NCBI GenBank assembly: GCA_003141715.1
Contig: PLNF01000035.1
Coordinates: forward strand, 68,498-132,497
Length of the DNA stretch: 64,000 bases
Source of the DNA: Bacteroidales bacterium
Lineage (GTDB): Bacteria > Bacteroidota > Bacteroidia > Bacteroidales > VadinHA17
Direction of reading: 5' to 3'
Shown here: positions 1 through 9,447 of the stretch, piece after piece
Numbering within the stretch: the stretch's first letter is position 1
How the letters are laid out: the number at the start of each line of letters is the position of its first letter
Notes under the pieces: model-generated
Database searches by the model: none
Seen by the model: only the letters and a program-made list of their open reading frames with translations
What the model was told of the DNA's origin: nothing
Program-made: the position numbers and the translations under genes

Positions 1-2262
1 AAAACTATAGAAAAATTCCTGGGAAAAGAGTTCCGTGTTGTGTCGAGTTTCGGGCATATCAGAGACCTGTCTAAAAAGAACCTTGGTATTGACATAAAAA
101 ATAATTTCGAACCCGATTATGAGGTTCCTAAGGAAAAGGCAAAAGTTGTAAGCGAGCTGCGTAAAGCTGCTGCAGATTCCAAGAATATCTGGATCGCATC
201 TGACGAGGACCGTGAAGGAGAGGCTATTGCGTGGCATCTTGCCAGTGTATTGAAACTCGATTTGTTGACAACGAAGAGAATTGTTTTTCATGAAATAACC
301 AAGGAGGCTATCTCAAATGCCATTGAGAATCCGAGGAAAGTTGATATGGATCTTGTCAATTCCCAGCAGGCACGCCGGATTCTCGACAGGCTTGTAGGCT
401 TTGAGATATCTCCGGTGCTCTGGAAAAAGGTGCAGCCATCGCTTTCTGCTGGCAGGGTTCAGTCGGTTGCCGTACGCCTGATTGTTGAAAGAGAAAGGGA
501 GATTATCTCTTTTGAGACTGAATCCTCATTCAGGGTAACAGCAATTTTCACAATCGATTCGGCTAAAGGTGAGAATGCTACTCTCAGGGCAGAAGCTTCC
601 AAAAGATTCCCTGATGAAAAAGAGGCACATAAATTTCTGGAGCTGTGTAATAATTCAAAATATTCTATTGCCAATATCAGCATTAAACCCGGAACCCGTT
701 CACCTGCTCCACCGTTTACCACTTCGACATTGCAGCAAGAGGCTTACAGGAAACTGGGGTTTTCTGTTGCTCAGACAATGGCTGTGGCACAGAAGCTCTA
801 TGAAGCAGGAAAGATTACATATATGAGAACCGATTCAACAAATCTTTCCAACCTTGCACTTGTCAAATCGCGGGAGATGATCACTTCTGAGTTTGGTGAA
901 AAATACTCAAAGACACGCCAGTTTAAAACCAAATCAAAGGGTGCCCAGGAAGCTCACGAGGCTATTCGTCCGGCTTATCTCGATAACCCGACCACAGCAG
1001 GCAGCCAGAATGAGAAAAAACTATATGAACTGATCTGGAAACGTACAGTAGCCTCCCAGATGGCAGATGCCCTGATCGAAAAGACATCTATTTCAATTGA
1101 TATGAATAATTCTCCGGTTACGTTCCAGGCGAACGGGGAAGTTGTTAAGTTCGATGGATTCCTCAGAGTCTATACTGAATCATCTGATCAGGAAAACGCC
1201 GATGAAGACAGGTATGTGATCCCTCCGGTAAAAAAGGGGATGCCTCTCTCATATAATAATATAACAGCAACACAAAAATACACCTTGCCTCTACCCAGAT
1301 ATACCGAAGCGAGCCTTGTAAAAAAGCTTGAGGAATTAGGTATTGGCCGGCCATCAACTTATGCTCCTACAATATCAACAATCCAGAATCGCGGTTATGT
1401 TTCGCGTGAGGACAGACCGGGAGAAAAGCGGCACATAAAAATTATTACTCTTCTTGGCGGCAAGTTTGCAAATTCAACCAAGACAGAGGTGACAGGAAAA
1501 GAAAAATCAAAGCTCTTTCCCCAGGATATCGGAATGATCGTAAATGATTTTCTTATTGAAAACTTCTCTGAAATCGTTGATTATCATTTCACTGCCGAAG
1601 TTGAGGAACAATTCGACGAGATAGCTCTAGGTAATATTAAATGGACCGGGATGATTGAAAAATTCTATTCTCCATTTCATAAGACAGTTACAAATACTCT
1701 TGAGAAGAAAGAAAGAAAAACCGGGGTAAGAGTACTGGGAAACCATCCTGAAACAGGCGAACCTGTTACTGTCAGGATGGGACGGTTTGGTCCTGTTGCC
1801 CAGATAGGCGATTCAGGAAACCATGAAAAACCAAGATTTGCAAGCCTTTCGAAAAACCAGTTGATCGAGACAATAACCCTCGATGAGGCATTGAATCTCT
1901 TCCGTCTTCCCCGCTCTTTGGGTGAATATGATGGTGGAGAGATGGTAGTTGGCATAGGCAAATTCGGCCCGTATATCAGATTTAAAAGCAAATTCTTTTC
2001 TTTAAAAAAGGGGGTGGATGATCCTTATACCGTGACATTTGAAAGAGCTGTTGAGATAATCCAAGAAAAGAATGAGAGCGATAAAAAGAAGGTCCTGAAA
2101 GATTTTGGCGATATTATGCTATTGAACGGCAGGTACGGGCCTTACCTTTTTAAAGATAAACAAAACTACAGACTCCCAAAAGGTACAGATGCGGAAAAAC
2201 TTACCAAAGAAGATTGCAGTAAGATTATCGAAAACAGTGATAAAACCAAAAAGAGTTCTTAA
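1..2262 (+). CDS. topA: DNA topoisomerase I (5' end outside window)
   Basis: Type IA topoisomerase that relaxes negative supercoils by transient cleavage of one strand. The frame is open from base 1 (K-T-I-E-K-F-L-G-K, the usual start region of TopA), so the gene begins just left of the window and only about 20 residues are missing. The Toprim acidic motif SDEDREGEA is at visible residues 67-75 and the active-site Tyr is at residue 274 in ITYMRTDST. The C-terminal third has several small GRFGP/GKFGPYI/GRYGPYLF repeats instead of the zinc fingers of the E. coli enzyme, as is usual in Bacteroidota. The stop is 8 bases before the arginase-like gene, so the two are probably cotranscribed. Confidence 0.97.
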   Translation, partial: KTIEKFLGKEFRVVSSFGHIRDLSKKNLGIDIKNNFEPDYEVPKEKAKVVSELRKAAADSKNIWIASDEDREGEAIAWHLASVLKLDLLTTKRIVFHEITKEAISNAIENPRKVDMDLVNSQQARRILDRLVGFEISPVLWKKVQPSLSAGRVQSVAVRLIVEREREIISFETESSFRVTAIFTIDSAKGENATLRAEASKRFPDEKEAHKFLELCNNSKYSIANISIKPGTRSPAPPFTTSTLQQEAYRKLGFSVAQTMAVAQKLYEAGKITYMRTDSTNLSNLALVKSREMITSEFGEKYSKTRQFKTKSKGAQEAHEAIRPAYLDNPTTAGSQNEKKLYELIWKRTVASQMADALIEKTSISIDMNNSPVTFQANGEVVKFDGFLRVYTESSDQENADEDRYVIPPVKKGMPLSYNNITATQKYTLPLPRYTEASLVKKLEELGIGRPSTYAPTISTIQNRGYVSREDRPGEKRHIKIITLLGGKFANSTKTEVTGKEKSKLFPQDIGMIVNDFLIENFSEIVDYHFTAEVEEQFDEIALGNIKWTGMIEKFYSPFHKTVTNTLEKKERKTGVRVLGNHPETGEPVTVRMGRFGPVAQIGDSGNHEKPRFASLSKNQLIETITLDEALNLFRLPRSLGEYDGGEMVVGIGKFGPYIRFKSKFFSLKKGVDDPYTVTFERAVEIIQEKNESDKKKVLKDFGDIMLLNGRYGPYLFKDKQNYRLPKGTDAEKLTKEDCSKIIENSDKTKKSS

Positions 2263-2270
2263 AATTTACC

Positions 2271-3440
2271 ATGGTAGACCTGAATGATTATTTTAATCCT
2301 ATAAGCATCGAGGGCCCTGAATTTGAGCACCTGACTGCACAAGCCGGCTTCCCCCATAATATCACAATTCATACTGATAACATACCTGTTAAAGATATCA
2401 GTAAGTACAAAATTGCAATATTTGGGGTACCCGAGGGCAGGAACTCACCAAATGGAGGTTCATTGAGAGGACCCGACATGATAAGAGGGCAATTGTACAA
2501 ACTTGCAAAAATCCCCGGAAGATCTAAAATAATTGATCTCGGGAACATGAAACAGGGTGTTACTTTCAACGATACTTTAGCCGGGCTTACGGATATTTTA
2601 TCATTATTGATCAGTGAAAATATTTTCCCGGTAATTATCGGAGGCAGCAGTGCTCTTATTCCGGCTATTGACAGGGCCATTTCTCAGTTTTTCACCAGAT
2701 ATACATTAACAGCTGTCGATCCACGGATCGATTTCAGCAATGAACGGAAAGAACCGGATTCTTTTAATTATTTAAATGCTATAATAAATAATCACAAAAG
2801 TGCCTTCTCTCATTACATCAATATAGGTTACCAGACCTATCTTAATGATCAACAGATAATAAACAGATTTCTGAAACGCAGATCGGAACTTCTCAGGATA
2901 GGTGATGTAAGACAGGCTATCCACCTGACAGAACCTCTGTTCAGGGATTCTGATGTAGCAATATTTGATATTTCTTCTGTGAGACAATCGGATGCCCCGG
3001 GGACAATCAGTCCTTCCCCGAATGGATTCTACGGAGAAGAGATCTGCCTGCTTTCAAGATATGCAGGAATATCTGATAAACTGAAAGTATTTGGTCTGTT
3101 TGATGTCAATCCCGAATTTGATATCCGTAACCAGACTACCGGTCTTGCTGCCCAGATCCTCTGGTTTTTCCTTGAAGGCTTTTCACAAAAGCAATATGAA
3201 ACCCCTGTTTTAAATATCAGCAATTCAGGGAGATTTATTAAATATCATGTCCGGGTAACAGATCTCGATGATGATCTCATATTTGTAAAAAGTAATCTGA
3301 CTGACAGATGGTGGATTGAACTTCAGGCTGAAAAAGATCAGAACCTTTATGTTGCCTGCTCACATGAAGATTATCTTAAGGCCAACCGTAACGAAGTTCC
3401 CGACAGATGGGTTCAGGCAGTGGAAAGACTTAAGTCCTGA
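2271..3440 (+). CDS. arginase-fold protein (formimidoylglutamase-like) with degenerate metal site
   Basis: A 389-residue protein with the ureohydrolase (arginase/agmatinase/HutG) layout: an N-terminal PEGRNSPNGGSLRGPDMIR segment, then positions matching the three metal-binding motifs. These are altered. GGDHS is GGSSA, DAHxD is DPRID, and DxDxxDP is DISSVRQSDAP. By motif position three of six Mn ligands are kept and the His ligands are lost. Annotation pipelines usually call this family formimidoylglutamase, but from the residues seen hydrolysis of formimidoylglutamate is doubtful. It lies between topA and the T9SS genes, 8 bases after topA, with no other histidine-degradation gene nearby. 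A structural or regulatory role is an inference only. Confidence 0.7.
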   Translation: MVDLNDYFNPISIEGPEFEHLTAQAGFPHNITIHTDNIPVKDISKYKIAIFGVPEGRNSPNGGSLRGPDMIRGQLYKLAKIPGRSKIIDLGNMKQGVTFNDTLAGLTDILSLLISENIFPVIIGGSSALIPAIDRAISQFFTRYTLTAVDPRIDFSNERKEPDSFNYLNAIINNHKSAFSHYINIGYQTYLNDQQIINRFLKRRSELLRIGDVRQAIHLTEPLFRDSDVAIFDISSVRQSDAPGTISPSPNGFYGEEICLLSRYAGISDKLKVFGLFDVNPEFDIRNQTTGLAAQILWFFLEGFSQKQYETPVLNISNSGRFIKYHVRVTDLDDDLIFVKSNLTDRWWIELQAEKDQNLYVACSHEDYLKANRNEVPDRWVQAVERLKS

Positions 3441-3514
3441 GACCCCTGCATCACTCCTGAAACAAATGTGCCTGGTACAACAAACAAAATCTTAGAACGT
3501 TCGTATAACAGGTA

Positions 3515-3547
3515 TTTCGAAATTTTAAATAAATAATGGTAAATTTG
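3515..3547 (+). promoter_or_regulatory. candidate promoter of the porP-gldKLMN operon
   Basis: A perfect Bacteroidota -7 box TAAATTTG lies at 3540-3547. An imperfect -33 element (TTTC, 3515-3518) is 21 bases upstream. This predicts a 5' leader of about 60 bases before porP. The 174-base gap after the arginase-like gene and this box suggest the T9SS genes are a separate transcription unit. Confidence 0.5.
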
Positions 3548-3614
3548 TATTCGACTTAGATTTTTATTTATTTTACTTGTTCAATAAATGTGCATCGCAC
3601 CTGCAAATTAAGAG

Positions 3615-4559
3615 ATGAAAAAACTAAATATTGCATTTCTTTTTTTAGTACTTCTACTACAGCCGGTTTTATCGCAACAAGATCCTCTATCGAGTCAATA
3701 TATGTTTAACACACTTACTTATAATCCGGGTGTGGCAGGTACTTCAGGGATGATCTGTGCAACTGCTCTGAATCGCCAGCAATGGGTTGGATTTAAAGGG
3801 GCTCCCTCGACAACACTCTTTAACGTCAGTGCTCCTGTTTCGCTTTTCGGTATCAGAAGCGGGGTAGGATTAGTAGTTGAAAGTGATAATATAGGTTTTG
3901 ATAAAGACATAAACCTTTCCGCATCTTACTCCTATCTTATGGATCTTGGCATGGGGAAACTCGGCATCGGTTTAAGTCTGGGTATGCTTAATACAACACT
4001 TACTCCGACCTGGGAGATACCTTCAGGTGATGCATTTACACCCGCTTCCGGCGATCCTTTGATACCCGAAAATAAAGAGAGTTATGTTGCTTTTGATGCC
4101 GGGTTGGGGCTCTATTATAAAGCCGATAAATATTATGCTTCACTTTCAATCACACACATTAATGAGCCAAAAATCAAGTTCAGTAAAGGTACACCATATG
4201 TCAGCAGACATTACTATCTGACAGGCGGTTATACTTTACAATTGGCAAATCCTTCGCTTGAATTAATCCCTTCCCTCTTTGCATTCAGCGATGGGAAGGT
4301 GGCTCAGATTACAGTAACTTCATTGGTCAGATACAATAAAAAAGTATGGGGAGGCGTTTCATACAGAGCCGGAGATGCGTTGATCGGAATTGTAGGATTG
4401 GAACTTTTTAATGGAATCAGACTTGGATATTCTTATGATTTCACTATTTCTGACATAGGAAAAACCAGCGGTGGGTCTCACGAATTCATGATCAATTATT
4501 GCTTCGATCTGAGCCTGGGCAAAAGCCCGATGAAATATAAAAGTGTCAGATTTTTATGA
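3615..4559 (+). CDS. porP: PorP/SprF family type IX secretion membrane protein
   Basis: A 314-residue outer-membrane beta-barrel protein with an N-terminal signal peptide (residues 1-20, ending LLLQPVLSQ). The mature start QDPLSSQYMFNTLTYNPGVAGTSG region is the family signature (QQDPxxSxYMFNxxxxNPAxAG). The remainder alternates polar and hydrophobic residues like barrel strands and contains GVGLVVESDNIG and GVSYRAGDALIG. PorP/SprF proteins tether T9SS cargo or adhesins (SprB-type) at the cell surface. The gene opens the T9SS operon 47 bases before gldK, the order known from Porphyromonas (porPKLMN). Whether it serves the core machine or a particular type B cargo cannot be told from sequence. 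Confidence 0.9.
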   Translation: MKKLNIAFLFLVLLLQPVLSQQDPLSSQYMFNTLTYNPGVAGTSGMICATALNRQQWVGFKGAPSTTLFNVSAPVSLFGIRSGVGLVVESDNIGFDKDINLSASYSYLMDLGMGKLGIGLSLGMLNTTLTPTWEIPSGDAFTPASGDPLIPENKESYVAFDAGLGLYYKADKYYASLSITHINEPKIKFSKGTPYVSRHYYLTGGYTLQLANPSLELIPSLFAFSDGKVAQITVTSLVRYNKKVWGGVSYRAGDALIGIVGLELFNGIRLGYSYDFTISDIGKTSGGSHEFMINYCFDLSLGKSPMKYKSVRFL

Positions 4560-4606
4560 TTATTAAAAAAAAATAACTTACTTGCAATATAAAATTCTAT
4601 AGTATT

Positions 4607-5950
4607 ATGAAAAAGGTAACCCTATCTGCTCTAATATTGATAGTTCTGTTAACTGGTTGTGGCTCTTCAAACAACGGAGAGTTGACTGGCGTTCAAGGGC
4701 GGAAAAAATTCTTTGAACCGGAACCCTTTGAAATGGCATTTATTCCTGCCGGGAATTTTATGATGGGACCAAGCGATCAGGATGCCGTATGGGCAATGAA
4801 CAGTATCTCAAAATCTGTTACTGTTGACGCTTTCTGGATGGACCAAACCGAAATCACAAATAATAAATATCGCCAGTTTGTATATTACGTTCGTGATTCT
4901 ATTCTGAGGACAAAACTTGGGAATGCCAGTGTTCCTGACAGACAGTATTTTATGGTTGATAAAGATGGAAATGCTATCGAACCAAATGTGATTAACTGGG
5001 ATGAAAAGATAGATCCAAGAGAAGAGACTACAAAAGCTACAATTGAAGAGATGTATTATCCGCCTGAAGAAAGATTCGACGGAAAAAAACAGGTTGATGT
5101 CAGAAAGCTAAACTATTCCTATTTCTGGGTTGATTACCAACAGGCTGCAAAATCAACTTACAAATATGATTACGCAAATAATACAGGTAAATACGAAGGT
5201 AAGGTTACAAATATTGACGGTACACGTACAGATGTAAAAGACCGCTCATCCTTTATCAAACACAATATCATTAATATTTATCCCGATACTCTGTGCTGGA
5301 TTCGTGATTTTACCTATTCATTCAACGATCCTCAGGCTTCACTTTATTTCTGGCATCCATCTTATGATGACTATCCTGTAGTGGGTGTATCCTGGGTACA
5401 GGCTACAGCATTCAGTGTCTGGAGGACAAACTACATGAACAGTGCTCTCAGAAAGAACGGAGTAGCCGATGTGCATGCATACAGGCTGCCACTTGAAACA
5501 GAATGGGAATATGCAGCAAGAGGAGGTCTTGACCTTTCAATGTATCCATGGGGCGGACCATATACCCGTAACTATAAAGGTTGCTTCCTGGCCAACTTCA
5601 AACCCTTACGTGGTAATTATATTGACGATGGAAATGTTTATACAGGAAAAGTAGGATCATATGAACCAAACGAATATGGATTGTATGATATGTCAGGAAA
5701 CGTTGCTGAGTGGACATGCTGTGCATACTCACCTTCAGCATACATCTTCCAGCACGATCTTCAGCCAAACTATGAGTATAATGCCACACCACAGGATCCC
5801 CCGGTAATGAAAAGGAAAGTAATCCGTGGCGGATCGTGGAAAGACATAGCATATTTCCTTCAGACAAGTGCAAGAGATTATGAATATCAGGACTCTACAA
5901 AATCATATGTCGGATTTCGTAACGTTAGATCTTATATTGGTGTAAATTAA
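4607..5950 (+). CDS. gldK: T9SS ring lipoprotein GldK/PorK
   Basis: A 447-residue lipoprotein. Its signal peptide ends in a lipobox with Cys18 (VLLTGC). Most of the chain is a formylglycine-generating-enzyme/sulfatase-modifying fold: FIPAGNFMMGPSDQD near residue 47, WMDQTEITNNKYRQF, VVGVSWVQATAFSVWR, LPLETEWEYAARGG, NEYGLYDMSGNVAEWT and the C-terminal RGGSW and VGFRNVR. In the T9SS this protein and GldN/PorN form the large periplasmic ring attached to the outer membrane. The FGE fold is structural here. It is followed by gldL after 34 bases in the standard order. Confidence 0.96.
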   Translation: MKKVTLSALILIVLLTGCGSSNNGELTGVQGRKKFFEPEPFEMAFIPAGNFMMGPSDQDAVWAMNSISKSVTVDAFWMDQTEITNNKYRQFVYYVRDSILRTKLGNASVPDRQYFMVDKDGNAIEPNVINWDEKIDPREETTKATIEEMYYPPEERFDGKKQVDVRKLNYSYFWVDYQQAAKSTYKYDYANNTGKYEGKVTNIDGTRTDVKDRSSFIKHNIINIYPDTLCWIRDFTYSFNDPQASLYFWHPSYDDYPVVGVSWVQATAFSVWRTNYMNSALRKNGVADVHAYRLPLETEWEYAARGGLDLSMYPWGGPYTRNYKGCFLANFKPLRGNYIDDGNVYTGKVGSYEPNEYGLYDMSGNVAEWTCCAYSPSAYIFQHDLQPNYEYNATPQDPPVMKRKVIRGGSWKDIAYFLQTSARDYEYQDSTKSYVGFRNVRSYIGVN

Positions 5951-5984
5951 ATAATTAGAAATAACCTTAAAATAATCAGGTAAA

Positions 5985-6872
5985 ATGAGCCTAGCAGAAT
6001 TAGTACAAAGCAGCGGATGGAAGAATTTCATCGCTAAATTATATGGTTTAGGAGCTTCGGTTGTATGTGTTGGTGCATTGTTTAAAATACAGCACTGGCC
6101 AATGGCAGGAACCATGCTTACTGTTGGTCTTCTGACAGAGGGTGTTATATTCTTCTTTTCAGCATTTGAACCATTACATGAAGAGGTTGACTGGTCACTG
6201 GTATATCCTGAACTTGCAGGAATTCCGGAAGACGAAACCCCGGAGCTTGCATCGCATGGAGGAAAATACCATGGTGGTGTTTCTGGCGGAGGCGGTGGTT
6301 ATGGCGGAGGTTCCGGAGCAGTTGCCCTTGCTAAATTTGATGAGATGCTTGAGAAAGCAGAGATCTCTCCTGATTTATTCCAGAAACTGGGTGTCGGAAT
6401 GAAAAAGCTTAGCGAATCAACCGCAAACATGAATGCCATGGGAGATGTTTCTGCCGCTTCTTCAAAGTATATGAATACAATTAACAATGCTAATGATTCA
6501 CTTGGAAAACTATCAGACTCTTACCAGTCAACAACCAAGTTAATTAATGAAACAGGTTCTACATATCGTAATATGGCTGATTCATTATCAGTAATTGAAG
6601 TAGGTGGAAAATCATATCAGCAACAACTGGAATCACTTAACAAAAACCTTTCTGCTCTTAATGCAGTTTATGAACTCCAGCGTAAAGGAGTAGACGATCA
6701 TCTAAAAGAATCTGATTCACTTTACAAAGGAATTCAGGGTTTAATGAAAGATCTTTCAGAATCAGCCGGAGATACTAAAAAATACCGCGAACAGATAACA
6801 AAGCTCAACGATAACCTTTCGGCATTGAACAATGTCTATGGGAATATGCTCGCTGCTATGAATGTTAAATAA
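5985..6872 (+). CDS. gldL: T9SS inner-membrane motor protein GldL/PorL
   Basis: A 295-residue protein with two transmembrane helices in the first 62 residues (LYGLGASVVCVGALFKIQHW and MLTVGLLTEGVIFFFSAF). The signature FEPLHEEVDWSLVYPEL follows. A glycine-rich linker comes at about residues 93-110, then a long helical, coiled-coil-like cytoplasmic region rich in Ser, Asn and Leu. GldL with GldM forms the proton-driven rotary motor that powers the T9SS and gliding. Start codon ATG at 5985, 34 bases after gldK. The glycine linker is longer than I would expect for the family but the frame is intact. Confidence 0.95.
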   Translation: MSLAELVQSSGWKNFIAKLYGLGASVVCVGALFKIQHWPMAGTMLTVGLLTEGVIFFFSAFEPLHEEVDWSLVYPELAGIPEDETPELASHGGKYHGGVSGGGGGYGGGSGAVALAKFDEMLEKAEISPDLFQKLGVGMKKLSESTANMNAMGDVSAASSKYMNTINNANDSLGKLSDSYQSTTKLINETGSTYRNMADSLSVIEVGGKSYQQQLESLNKNLSALNAVYELQRKGVDDHLKESDSLYKGIQGLMKDLSESAGDTKKYREQITKLNDNLSALNNVYGNMLAAMNVK

Positions 6873-6907
6873 CGTGGCTTATTTTATCTAACTAAACTAC
6901 CTACAAA

Positions 6908-8515
6908 ATGGCTCACGAAAAGCTATCTCCGCGACAAAAAATGATCGGTATGATGTACCTGGTGCTTACCGCCATGCTTGCACTTAACGTATCAAAAGAG
7001 GCTGTTGAAGCATTTAGAAAAGTTGATAATGGTCTTACGCAGACAATTAAAAACTATTCTCTTAAAAATGACGTAATATATCGCGAATTCGATAGGGCAG
7101 CTGCTGAAAACCCTACAAAGGCCGGAAAATACAAAACAGCTGCATACCAGGTTAAAGAGCGGGCAGATGAGGCATACAATTTTATACAGGGACTTAAGAT
7201 CGAAATAATCAAAAAAACTGAAAAAGATCCCGAAACTCCTGCTGTTAAAGGAAATGAAGTTATTATTGACAAAGTTGAAAAGCATATTGATGACACTAAC
7301 GTACCATCTGAAATTCTGATCGGAGCTAACGAAAATGGAAAAGCCAACGACCTGAAGGCTCTTCTTGCAGAGTACCGCCAGTTTCTTATCACCACCCTTG
7401 ACGGTAAAAATCCTACTGCAGAAGAGGCTTTGAAAAAAAGCCTTAGCACCGATGACGGGATAAATAAAGATGGCGAAAAGGAACGCTGGGAGAATCTTAA
7501 CTTCCAGACATTACCCATGGTTGCAGTTATTTGTATCCTGTCAGAGTATCAGGTCAACGTCAGAAACGGGGAGACTGAAGTTCTTAACTACCTCTATTCC
7601 CAGATTGATGCATCCTCCTTTAAATTTACTAAACTCGATCCGATTGTTATTCCTACAACTTCTAATTATGTTACCCTTGGAAGCGATTTCGAAGCACGGG
7701 TATTTATTTCCGCTACGGATTCAACTTCGTTTCCTGTAATTACTGTAGGCGATACTAAACTTCCTCTTGATGAATCAGGAAAAGGAATTTATAAAGTTCG
7801 TGCTACCTCAACCGGTCCTAAAAAATGGGGTGGGATAATCGCTCTTAAAGCTCCGGATGGTTCAACTAAAAATTACTCGTTCGAAAATTCATATTTTGTT
7901 GGCGAACCGAATGTTATAGTATCTCCCACTGCTATGAATGTTATGTATATGGGTATTCCTAACCCGATCGACGTTTCTGTACCGGGTATTAGTCCTGATA
8001 AGATTCATATCAAAGTTGTAAATGGAACTTTTTCTACAGAAAGAGTTAAAAAATCAGGCGGAAAGGATTATTTTAAAGGGAGCTGGGCCGTTAAGCCTAA
8101 TGCCGTTGGACAAGATGTACAAGTTATTGTAACAGCTGATATTAATGGCAAACCAACACAATATGCTCCGTATCCATTCAGGGTAAAATCTATTCCTACG
8201 CCTGTTGCGGTATTTGGTGGTAAAAGTACAGGCAGCATTTCAAGAGCTGATGCTCTTGTACAGCAGGGTGTCTTTGCCATAATGCCTGATTTCGACTTTG
8301 AGCTTAACTACACTGTTACGGCTTTTACAATTTTTTATACCAATCAAGGAATGGACATTGAGGAACCTTGTTCATCGAGTAATCTGACTCCAAAACAGAA
8401 ACAGGCGTTGAATGGGCTGACAAGAGGCAAAAACCTTATGATTAAAGATATCAAAGCAGTAGGTCCCGATGGTAAAATACGAGACCTGAATGCCATAATA
8501 TTAAAGATAAACTAG
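6908..8515 (+). CDS. gldM: T9SS motor/periplasmic shaft protein GldM/PorM
   Basis: A 535-residue protein that begins [20 protein letters not shown], the single N-terminal membrane helix (about residues 12-29) with the family's conserved [15 protein letters not shown] core. The large periplasmic part is a helical domain followed by Ig-like domains (for example the segment around [19 protein letters not shown]), as in known GldM/PorM structures. It couples the GldL motor to the GldK-GldN ring. It starts 35 bases after gldL and ends 19 bases before gldN. Confidence 0.95.
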   Translation: MAHEKLSPRQKMIGMMYLVLTAMLALNVSKEAVEAFRKVDNGLTQTIKNYSLKNDVIYREFDRAAAENPTKAGKYKTAAYQVKERADEAYNFIQGLKIEIIKKTEKDPETPAVKGNEVIIDKVEKHIDDTNVPSEILIGANENGKANDLKALLAEYRQFLITTLDGKNPTAEEALKKSLSTDDGINKDGEKERWENLNFQTLPMVAVICILSEYQVNVRNGETEVLNYLYSQIDASSFKFTKLDPIVIPTTSNYVTLGSDFEARVFISATDSTSFPVITVGDTKLPLDESGKGIYKVRATSTGPKKWGGIIALKAPDGSTKNYSFENSYFVGEPNVIVSPTAMNVMYMGIPNPIDVSVPGISPDKIHIKVVNGTFSTERVKKSGGKDYFKGSWAVKPNAVGQDVQVIVTADINGKPTQYAPYPFRVKSIPTPVAVFGGKSTGSISRADALVQQGVFAIMPDFDFELNYTVTAFTIFYTNQGMDIEEPCSSSNLTPKQKQALNGLTRGKNLMIKDIKAVGPDGKIRDLNAIILKIN

Positions 8516-8534
8516 TATCAAAAAACATATCATC

Positions 8535-9359
8535 ATGAATAAGAAAATGCTTTTGGGAATTATCGCCCTTTCACTTTCAGGCCTCGTAAATGCCCAGAGT
8601 TTTGGTGATATTTACCAGAAATCGATGCCGGATGCTAAAAAAATAAATTACCCATATCTCAGGGAAGCCGATGTTATCTGGTCAAGAAAAGTGTACCGGA
8701 TGATTGATCTTCGTGAGAAGATGAATCAATCGCTGTATTATCCAACAGCCCCAACTCTCGATGGCAGGCAAAGTTTCATAAATATTATTCTCGATGAAAT
8801 CAAGTCAGGCAAGCTTATTGCTTATGATACTCAAAATAGAAATGTACCTACCACTTATGGTGATATACAAATAAAATTGGGAGCCGTTGATAAGCATGTA
8901 TCCGTTCAGTTAAATGCTGCAGGAGCCGTAAAAGATTCTGTAGTTAAACAGGAAGCAAAACCGGAGGAAGTGAAATCATTGCTTCTGTACGAAGAATGGT
9001 ATTTCGACAAGAAACTTTCAAAACTCGATGTCAGAATTATAGCTATACAACCGGTCTATATGGGTTTTGATGAGCAGGTTGGAAGAGCAAAGAAGATAGG
9101 GTTATTCTGGATCAAATTTGACGAAGTAAGAGATGCCCTCGCAAAAAAAGAGGTTTTTTCAAGTAATAACGATGCTCAGAGAATATCCTTTGACGATCTA
9201 TTCATGCAACGCAGATTCGATGGTAATATTGTTGGAGAATCAAATGTTTACAACGACAGAATTATTTCAGACTACCAGATAGGGAAGTCCTCTCTTTTTG
9301 AAGCTGACCGCATTAAAACCGAACTGTTCAACTTTGAACACGATCTTTGGGAATACTAA
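8535..9359 (+). CDS. gldN: T9SS ring protein GldN/PorN
   Basis: A 274-residue secreted protein with a cleavable signal peptide (residues 1-20, LSGLVNAQS). It has family features [20 protein letters not shown] near the start of the mature chain, [20 protein letters not shown] in the middle, and [20 protein letters not shown] near the end. GldN/PorN binds GldK/PorK in the periplasmic ring of the T9SS. It is the last gene of the porP-gldKLMN operon and is followed immediately by a strong terminator. Confidence 0.95.
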   Translation: MNKKMLLGIIALSLSGLVNAQSFGDIYQKSMPDAKKINYPYLREADVIWSRKVYRMIDLREKMNQSLYYPTAPTLDGRQSFINIILDEIKSGKLIAYDTQNRNVPTTYGDIQIKLGAVDKHVSVQLNAAGAVKDSVVKQEAKPEEVKSLLLYEEWYFDKKLSKLDVRIIAIQPVYMGFDEQVGRAKKIGLFWIKFDEVRDALAKKEVFSSNNDAQRISFDDLFMQRRFDGNIVGESNVYNDRIISDYQIGKSSLFEADRIKTELFNFEHDLWEY

Positions 9360-9370
9360 TATATTGTATA

Positions 9371-9405
9371 AAAAGAGAGGCTGTCATAATACAGCCTCTT
9401 TTTTT
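9371..9405 (+). terminator. rho-independent terminator of the T9SS operon
   Basis: The hairpin GAGGCTGT (9377-9384), loop CATAAT, ACAGCCTC (9391-9398) is followed by seven T. The A-run before the stem lets it act partly in both directions, which suits the leftward manC gene that follows. Confidence 0.9.
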
Positions 9406-9447
9406 GTCTGAATATCTTGCCCCCCCTTTGGGGGGATGTGGGCTCTT

